Below the pieces are notes generated by a model. It was not told the origin of the DNA. It saw only the letters and a program-made list of their open reading frames with translations, and searched no databases. 15,764 nucleotides of DNA from a bacterium (lineage in GTDB: Bacteria; Bacillota; Clostridia; Oscillospirales; Acutalibacteraceae). Each line of letters opens with the position of its first letter. The stretch's first letter is position 1. The stretch is from positions 1-15,764 of the forward strand of contig SFWF01000032.1 of NCBI GenBank assembly GCA_004560045.1, in the 5' to 3' direction. Below are positions 14,763 through 15,764 of the stretch, piece by piece. Made by a program: the position numbers and the translations under genes.

Positions 14763-15551
14763 ATGACTTCTCGACACAATTACGTCCTTTTTTCCATTGC
14801 CTGCCTTTCGGGCATAGCGGTAAGGACGGTTATGCTTCTTTTCACCATTGACCCCGTAAGCGGCTTTATCTACATCGACTACACGCCACACGCTATCGGC
14901 CTTATATCGGTTCTCGTTATCGCGGGAGCGCTTATATTCGCTCTTGCCTTCTTTTCCAAAATAAACCGAGACAGTAAGGTCTCCCTTTCTACCCTCCCCT
15001 TTCAGATAGCCTGCTCGGTTATGGCGGCGGCCATAGGCTTTGAAACCTTCATTTCTCCCCTGCTCAGTAAAAGCAACGCCGTACAGACCTACGTTTTATA
15101 TTTCTTAGCGGCAGGCGCAATGGCGGCCCTTATATCGATTACGGTTTTCGGAATTCTCAAAAAGCCCTTTCACCCCGCAATTACCCTTCTGCCCGTAGCA
15201 TATTGGATAATGAGGCTTATAATCGTATTTACCGATTTTTCGACCATTTCGACCATTTCAGAAACGGTTATCGAGACCTTTACCATGTGTCTGACCCTTG
15301 CGGTATTGCTCTTTTATTCCAAGCTTGAATGCGGCCAGATAAGGCCCTCCAGCTACCGTCTTGTTGCGGCTACTGCCCTTTTAAACGGTTACCTTTGCGC
15401 CGTCGGCTCGGTTCCGAGAATCTTTTTGACCGTTCTTTCCCTTGAACAGCCGACCCACATGAACATCATCCCCGCCACCACGGGACTCGCCACAGCGGTC
15501 TTCTCGGCCGCCCTTGGCTTCACGATACTTCATTCGATAAGGGATAAATAA
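14763..15551 (+). CDS. Polytopic membrane protein of unknown function
   Basis: Protein of 262 residues with seven or eight hydrophobic segments spread along its length (starting at about residues 8, 40, 78, 108, 140, 163, 197 and 232) and only short loops. I recognise no family motif; the FTIDPVSGFI stretch after the first segment resembles a conserved loop in uncharacterised clostridial membrane proteins, but that is a remembered impression. The ATG at 14763 has GGAGG ten bases upstream. It is divergent from the spoIID-like gene and ends about 30 bases before the start of an IS3-family element, which does not interrupt it. Function is unknown. Confidence 0.8.
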   Translation: MTSRHNYVLFSIACLSGIAVRTVMLLFTIDPVSGFIYIDYTPHAIGLISVLVIAGALIFALAFFSKINRDSKVSLSTLPFQIACSVMAAAIGFETFISPLLSKSNAVQTYVLYFLAAGAMAALISITVFGILKKPFHPAITLLPVAYWIMRLIIVFTDFSTISTISETVIETFTMCLTLAVLLFYSKLECGQIRPSSYRLVAATALLNGYLCAVGSVPRIFLTVLSLEQPTHMNIIPATTGLATAVFSAALGFTILHSIRDK

Positions 15552-15586
15552 AAGGAATAAAAAAATCCGAAGTGCAGCATTGATAT

Positions 15587-15647
15587 AATCCCCTTAGAGT
15601 AGACACTTGAAAAAACAAAAAGTTTTCAAGACTACTTTAAGGGGATT
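15587..15647 (+). promoter_or_regulatory. Hairpin covering the transposase ribosome binding site
   Basis: AATCCCCTTA (15587-15596) pairs with TAAGGGGATT (15638-15647). The next six bases GAGTAG pair with CTACTT (one G-U), and after a small internal loop TTGAAAA (15607-15613) pairs with TTTTCAA (15623-15629). The 3' arm contains AAGGGGA, the ribosome binding site 8 bases before the orfA ATG. An extended -10 box TGATATAAT (15581-15589) would start RNA near 15596, beyond most of the CCCC arm. Confidence 0.75.
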
Positions 15648-15653
15648 AGTTTT

Positions 15654-15764
15654 ATGCCAAGAATGACGCACAAGAACAAGAAGTACAGCGCAGAATTAAA
15701 GATGGAAGCAGTACAATCGTATCTAAAAGGAGAAGGAAGTTTACGCGAGATATGCAAAAAGTTT
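15654..15764 (+). CDS. IS3-family transposase OrfA, partial (N-terminal 37 residues)
   Basis: The window ends after 37 codons. The visible part is a basic N-terminus followed by KYSAELKMEAVQSYLKGEGS and LREICKKF, the first helices of the helix-turn-helix domain that binds the element ends in IS3-family (IS150-like) OrfA proteins; OrfB, with the DDE catalytic core, should follow outside the window. The start is the ATG at 15654 with AAGGGGA eight bases upstream, inside a hairpin that could limit translation of read-through transcripts. The family call rests on this short segment alone, so the subgroup is uncertain. Confidence 0.8.
   Translation, partial: MPRMTHKNKKYSAELKMEAVQSYLKGEGSLREICKKF

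Larger units (their letters stand above)
15581..15764 (+). mobile_element. Left end of an IS3-family insertion sequence (runs off the window)
   Basis: An IS3/IS150-type transposase frame begins at 15654, preceded by a compact end region. The exact left boundary is uncertain, between 15581 (TGATATAAT) and about 15597, because the matching right end is outside the window. The end holds a long inverted repeat (15587-15613 with 15623-15647) that overlaps the transposase ribosome binding site. Confidence 0.75.

Overview
The window looks like a chromosomal piece of an anaerobic, probably spore-forming Clostridia-type Firmicute of a gut or fibre-degrading niche. The pointers are pyruvate formate-lyase behind a ZTP riboswitch, a spoIID-type sporulation gene, strong AGGAG-type ribosome binding sites, sigma-A promoters with 17-base spacers, and a very large secreted multidomain carbohydrate-active protein. 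No rRNA or tRNA gene was seen.

Layout. (1) 1-2853, minus strand: pflA (cut by the window edge) and pflB overlap by one base. They lie behind a consensus promoter and a ZTP (pfl-motif) riboswitch whose aptamer overlaps an intrinsic terminator. (2) 2855-3943, minus strand: azlD and azlC, a two-gene branched-chain amino acid exporter with its own near-consensus promoter and a very short leader. (3) 4076-11907, mostly minus strand: a glycan-type cluster. It runs ygjV-family membrane gene, a 1960-residue secreted protein (SGNH esterase-like domain, three jelly-roll-like repeats, an InlB-like repeat, two further beta repeats, a dockerin-like EF-hand and a C-terminal beta-propeller-like domain), a terminator, and then a stand-alone signal-less paralogue of that C-terminal domain. 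(4) 11847-12894, plus strand: an AraC-family regulator transcribed divergently from ygjV, ending in a strong terminator. (5) 12895-13145: non-coding DNA with short repeats. (6) 13146-14636, minus strand: a spoIID-like gene followed by a SLOG/DUF1273 gene that has its own promoter. (7) 14763-15551, plus strand: a polytopic membrane protein of unknown function. (8) About 15581 to the end: the left end and first codons of an IS3-family element, with a hairpin that covers the transposase ribosome binding site.

How the parts may work together. The pfl pair makes formate and acetyl-CoA, and formate feeds 10-formyl-tetrahydrofolate synthesis. The riboswitch would turn the pair on when ZTP/ZMP signals a shortage of that cofactor. 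In the glycan-type cluster, the AraC regulator probably controls the divergent ygjV and giant-protein operon. The exported protein would bind and de-esterify a polymer outside the cell, and the cytoplasmic paralogue would act on the imported product. This division of labour is inferred; the substrate and the activity of the propeller domain are unknown.
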